Assembly: GCA_023127875.1 (NCBI GenBank)
Contig: JAGMFA010000023.1
Coordinates: forward strand, 1 to 17,820
Origin: Candidatus Zixiibacteriota bacterium
GTDB taxonomy: Bacteria > Zixibacteria > MSB-5A5 > SM1-73
Direction: 5' to 3'
Length of the DNA stretch: 17,820 bases
The position numbers were made by a program, and so were the translations under genes. The notes below the pieces were generated by a model. That model was given only the letters and a program-made list of their open reading frames with translations. It searched no databases and had not been told where the DNA came from. Positions within the stretch are counted from its first letter, which is position 1. Each line of letters opens with the position of its first letter. Positions 14,562 to 17,820 of the stretch are shown piece after piece.

Positions 14562-16430
14562 ATGGAACTGATATCATTTCGAAACCTCACTCACAAGTTC
14601 ATTTCCCGTCTTTCGAAAATGTTCAGATCGGTTATTCAAATTCTCGTAATATTGTCTTTTCTTTTACTGAGGAACACCTTCTGTGCTCAACTGAGGCTGG
14701 ATTTCTCGCAGGACAATCGCACCTATATTTGGAACACCAGTTTGGATTGTGGGCGCAAGGTTAACCAGGGGCTGTCGTGGGGATTCTCCAGCGCCATAAA
14801 TTCCATGTTGATAAAAAAGTCAATATTTTCAAACAACCAGGACCGATGGCAGGATGATGGCAAAATAAATATGAATCTGGATTATGCTTTAACCAGTAGA
14901 CTGAAAATCGGTGCTCTTTTTTCGCAAGATATAAACTCGTTGGAGAAAAGGAAGGTAGCCAGCTCGGAGTATGGTATCACCACAGAATATAATATCTCTG
15001 GTGTAAGATTCGTTCAGATCATAGGAGGGAAAGATATCGATCGGAGATTGGAAGAAGGAAAAAGAAAAGATTCCGGGTTCAATCATAGGCTGGAGATTTA
15101 CCACTCTCCGAGACTTCTTTCGGAATCGGTCACCCATATCTCCTTTAGTCAGACCAGCTCCCAATTGAGCAATATCCCTCTGTTGGAAAGAGATTTTAAC
15201 ATCTTTTTCGCTAAAAACTTCTCTGAAGAGGACAGCCTGGAGTTTTCCTACCGGGAAGTTTGGTCAAAGAAGAAATTCTATTGGGGAGATTTGACTGATT
15301 CTCAGATTAACACCCAAAGAAGGAATCAAAGGGCAATCAATCTGCGCTCCTCCACCCAGATGCCTTTTGATTTAGGAGTAAACTTTGATTTTGATTTTGT
15401 TTCAAGTGGATATAGATATTCGGGTGAAGCAGAGGTTTATTCACCCGGCTTAACGGATAATTTTTCTGAATCCCAGAATTTTATTCTAAAGGTTAAGCGG
15501 CAATTTTTCAAAAGGGTGGGTTTAGGAAGCTTTTACAAATATGTTGAGACAGACCAGGGCTATGCAGATGATCAAAAAGATCAAAAAATGAAGAACGGTG
15601 AGTTGGGAGGAAATCTTGGGATCAAGATAAGTGAGGCGGACTCATTACATCTTACCACCTCCATCGGGGTGACATCATTTTATGCGCCAGTTTCTGCCCA
15701 GTTCAATGACCGGGACATTCTTACTCTTTTTGCCTGGGGGGAGTATGTGCATATTTTCAGTCCCATATTCAGTCTGCGACTGGAGAGTGGTTTTCGAAAT
15801 TTCCACCAGGTTTATATCTCCAATCGACTCTCTGCCAATAACAACCATAACCAGACCTATGTGTTATCCCCCACACTGATCTGGCGACCTCATCGGGATT
15901 TAGACCTCAAACAAAATTATAATATTCAAGCCAATTATATCTATTATGATTACGAGAAATCAATCGAGAGCACAAAAAACAGGCTGTTTCGCCGTGCCAG
16001 TTCCAGCACCAGCATGAACTATCGTATCTACCCCGGAGTAAGTTTTTCATTCGGCTATATCTACAGGTATGAGGATTACGGTCAGCTCATCTGGAGAGAT
16101 CAATGGGTGCAGAAGCCGAGCTGGGAACGGAGGACTCACACCTTTAGTTTATCAATGAAATATATGCCTGCCAAAAGCTGGTTTTTTTCTCCGGAATACA
16201 CTTATGAAAAAAGAAAATCATGGGATCATTCCACTGATCGGCTGACTGAGAAGAAAATGCGTAAATTAAGCAATAAATTTTATCGGAATATGATATCTCT
16301 GTCTTGTAAATATTTCATTGACGATCGTAACTATATAAGCCTAACCGGAGCTTGTCGAGTGCAGAAGAGCACCCTGAGTTCAAAAGAGACCACAGATTTT
16401 GCCTCCGTTTCAGTCAGTCGGATTTTTTGA
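14562..16430 (+). CDS. Predicted outer-membrane beta-barrel protein, function unknown
   Basis: A signal peptide is visible: hydrophobic stretch SVIQILVILSFLLL at about 23-36, with likely cleavage near CA|QL at residue 42. The mature part is rich in alternating polar and aromatic residues in repeated strand-turn patterns (for example LRLDFSQDNRTYIW, SFSFGYIYRYEDYG, ISLTGACRV). It ends in Phe (SVSVSRIF), as expected for proteins inserted by the BAM machinery. No enzyme, plug or TonB-box motif is evident, so a porin-like or structural barrel of roughly 16-20 strands is inferred from size. The ribosome site is weak (GTGAG upstream of ATG 14562); an internal ATG at residue 20 would leave a more typical signal peptide. 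The next lipoprotein gene starts 14 bases after its stop, so the three genes are probably one operon. Confidence 0.75.
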   Translation: MELISFRNLTHKFISRLSKMFRSVIQILVILSFLLLRNTFCAQLRLDFSQDNRTYIWNTSLDCGRKVNQGLSWGFSSAINSMLIKKSIFSNNQDRWQDDGKINMNLDYALTSRLKIGALFSQDINSLEKRKVASSEYGITTEYNISGVRFVQIIGGKDIDRRLEEGKRKDSGFNHRLEIYHSPRLLSESVTHISFSQTSSQLSNIPLLERDFNIFFAKNFSEEDSLEFSYREVWSKKKFYWGDLTDSQINTQRRNQRAINLRSSTQMPFDLGVNFDFDFVSSGYRYSGEAEVYSPGLTDNFSESQNFILKVKRQFFKRVGLGSFYKYVETDQGYADDQKDQKMKNGELGGNLGIKISEADSLHLTTSIGVTSFYAPVSAQFNDRDILTLFAWGEYVHIFSPIFSLRLESGFRNFHQVYISNRLSANNNHNQTYVLSPTLIWRPHRDLDLKQNYNIQANYIYYDYEKSIESTKNRLFRRASSSTSMNYRIYPGVSFSFGYIYRYEDYGQLIWRDQWVQKPSWERRTHTFSLSMKYMPAKSWFFSPEYTYEKRKSWDHSTDRLTEKKMRKLSNKFYRNMISLSCKYFIDDRNYISLTGACRVQKSTLSSKETTDFASVSVSRIF

Positions 16431-16444
16431 TCGAGGAAACATTT

Positions 16445-17080
16445 ATGAAGAGAATTTCGCCAGCTCGTCTTTTTTGTGTTGTTCTTTTTTCTTTACTTTT
16501 AATGGGGTATTCTGTTATATCCGGGTGTAAGAATCCTTTCAAGACCAGGAGTTCTCCCCCGCCGGAGTTCAGCGAAGGCACCTGGGAGACTCCAGGGCTT
16601 CCAGAGATAGTGATTCAGAATCTGTTTTATGCTTATAATGAGAAGATCATCGGCAATTTCATCCAGTGCCTTTCCGATTCATTCAGATTCTCCGCTCGGG
16701 AGGACTCGATCGATGCAGTCGATAAGGGTCGGGCTGAACTTTTTGCTAACTGGGACAGATCAGTGGAGATCAGCGTCACCACCAGCATATTCAATACATC
16801 TCGCCAGCACCCCGATTCCTTTGGTTACGTGGTGTCGTTTCTCTCAACCCACCCACCGGATGAGGTGGGTGACACGCTGGCCGTCCTTTCCAGAGATTAT
16901 GAGTTGTTCATATTTGACTTGAAAGCAACACCTCCTGAGACCACCTTAGCCAAAGGATCAGCCACTTTTCATATGAGACAGACCTCTTTGAACTGGTGGA
17001 GTATATTGTTCTGGAGCGACATTCCAGCCGAGTCGGGCGAGGATGACTGGGCTGATTTCAAAGCTAAATTCAGGCAGTGA
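16445..17080 (+). CDS. Putative lipoprotein, NTF2/SnoaL-like
   Basis: The N-terminus has a basic start, a hydrophobic segment and a lipobox VISG-C28, so the mature protein should carry a lipid on C28 and sit in the envelope. After a Pro-rich linker comes a domain that begins ENPF-like (GCKNPF) and continues LPEIVIQNLFYAYNEKIIGN, then FIQCLSDSFRF, a pattern typical of small NTF2-like domains. Its neighbour downstream shares the pattern, so they are paralogues. The start chosen is ATG 16445, with GAGGAAA upstream; the longer frame from 16352 overlaps the barrel gene and has no signal peptide at its front. The stop overlaps the next start by 4 bases. The ligand or partner is unknown; a link with the barrel protein is inferred from operon position. 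Confidence 0.8.
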   Translation: MKRISPARLFCVVLFSLLLMGYSVISGCKNPFKTRSSPPPEFSEGTWETPGLPEIVIQNLFYAYNEKIIGNFIQCLSDSFRFSAREDSIDAVDKGRAELFANWDRSVEISVTTSIFNTSRQHPDSFGYVVSFLSTHPPDEVGDTLAVLSRDYELFIFDLKATPPETTLAKGSATFHMRQTSLNWWSILFWSDIPAESGEDDWADFKAKFRQ

Positions 17081-17664
17081 GAAAGATTGTTTCCATGCCA
17101 GGCTTATCAAAAACATCAACAAGAATTTATCTTTTACTTATGGTTTTGACTTTTTGCGTTTTGGCAGAGGGTTGTTTTAATCCCTTTTCTCCATCGGTGA
17201 TTGGACCAAGCGCCCTTAGGCCGATTGCGCCCCAGGCTGATCCGGACGGTGTGCTACATAATCTCAAATATGCTTATGAAAACCGCGACAGCATTGTTTA
17301 TGAAAACTGCCTGGATCCTGATTTTATTTTCATCTACAAAGATCAGGACGAGATTGAACAAAAGGAGGTGGAGGTGGAGGTTCCCCGGGATGGAAAGGGG
17401 GGGGATATATATCGCACCAAAGCTCTTTTTCGCGTATTTGACGACATCCGTCTTGATACATGGATAGTGACAATAGCCCCGGACAGTGTGGGGGAAGAGA
17501 TATGGAAGGTGCGAAACGTAACTTTCCATCTCTCTCTCCGAGATACAGATGGCGACTACAATTATCAACATATGGAAGCCACCGGATTTGCGGAGTTTTT
17601 GTTCAGGCAATCCAAGGAAGACAAACTATGGAGGATCGTTCGTTGGATCGATAAATCAACTTAA
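17077..17664 (+). CDS. Putative lipoprotein paralogue, NTF2/SnoaL-like
   Basis: The signal region IYLLLMVLTFCVLAEG-C33 is followed by FNPF, matching KNPF after the lipid cysteine of the preceding gene. The lipobox is not ideal because Glu sits at -2. The body VLHNLKYAYENRDSIVYENC, then LDPDFIFIYKDQ, aligns with the neighbour's NLFYAYNEKIIGNFIQCLSDSFRF, and the C-terminus (TFHLSLRD, then EFLFRQSKEDKLWRIVRW) is typical of NTF2-like beta sheets. Start GTG 17077 overlaps the previous stop (GTGA), which suggests translational coupling; ATG 17095 is an alternative with little ribosome-site support. It is the last gene in the window, and only repeats follow. Confidence 0.78.
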   Translation: MRKIVSMPGLSKTSTRIYLLLMVLTFCVLAEGCFNPFSPSVIGPSALRPIAPQADPDGVLHNLKYAYENRDSIVYENCLDPDFIFIYKDQDEIEQKEVEVEVPRDGKGGDIYRTKALFRVFDDIRLDTWIVTIAPDSVGEEIWKVRNVTFHLSLRDTDGDYNYQHMEATGFAEFLFRQSKEDKLWRIVRWIDKST

Positions 17665-17723
17665 ATTGAAATTGGCGATTTAACTGAAGAATGCACAAAT
17701 TGGGATGAGAAAGACGAAGGTAT

Positions 17724-17820
17724 AGGCTGAAGCCTGTAGTTACTGAGAGTGGTAGCCGCACCCTTCAGGAGCTGTTGAAAAACCCTATTGGCAGAGCTAA
17801 ATGCCCTTCAGGGTGAATCC
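17724..17820. repeat. Intergenic repeat at the window's end
   Basis: The segment opens with AGGCT-GA-AGCCT (17724-17735), continues through GGTAGCCGCACCCTTCAGG, and then CTGTTGAAAAA and GGCAGAGCTAAATGCCCTTC. The last part resembles 13511-13531 and its surroundings. It is probably truncated by the window edge. Confidence 0.55.

Overview
The window looks like chromosomal DNA of an uncultivated Gram-negative (diderm) bacterium. Support comes from a signal-peptide-bearing protein with outer-membrane beta-barrel character, two lipoprotein-like genes, a membrane-anchored M23 peptidase and a TatD/radical SAM - rsmA housekeeping cluster. The intergenic space is unusually rich in short palindromes, and I would look first among candidate phyla of the FCB type (for example Zixibacteria-like lineages). 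That placement is inference from style and gene content; no rRNA or other taxonomic marker gene is present.

Region by region: 1-513 holds repeats and hairpins and a candidate promoter. 514-4601 is a two-gene Type III restriction-modification operon (mod, res) with a 4-bp ATGA overlap. 4602-5565 is repeat-rich and carries four 21-bp tandem units plus an unrecognised reading frame (from 4872) that runs out through repeats into the antisense of the next gene. 5570-7009 (minus) holds a DUF523 gene and an M23 peptidase gene with a clear terminator between them and a good sigma70-type promoter upstream. 7010-8700 is mostly gene-poor, AT-rich and full of inverted repeats, with one doubtful 83-codon frame and one start-less open frame. 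8702-9895 is a DDE transposase gene broken by one TAG. 9975-11204 is a fold-type I PLP aminotransferase. 11261-11783 (minus) is a second transposase remnant. 12050-14457 carries a TatD-radical SAM fusion and rsmA. 14562-17664 is a compact run of a predicted beta-barrel protein and two related lipoproteins with an NTF2-like look. The window ends in another intergenic repeat.

The most interesting signal is not a gene but a set of very small palindromic elements. One family (about 23 nt, GTCC...GGATCC...GGAC) occurs four times, twice inside transposase coding sequence. In the minus-strand remnant the insertion is 28 nt, flanked by exact 5-bp duplications (GGATT), and removing 28 nt restores a frame of exactly 165 codons. 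In the plus-strand transposase a different, 48-nt palindrome-rich insertion is flanked by exact 5-bp duplications (AGTGG) and keeps the frame. Other short repeats lie in the plus-strand transposase and in the unrecognised frame at 4872, while I noticed none in the housekeeping or restriction genes. This resembles, on a smaller scale, the in-frame palindromic elements known from Rickettsia, and suggests that micro-elements of 23-48 nt are or were mobile in this genome.
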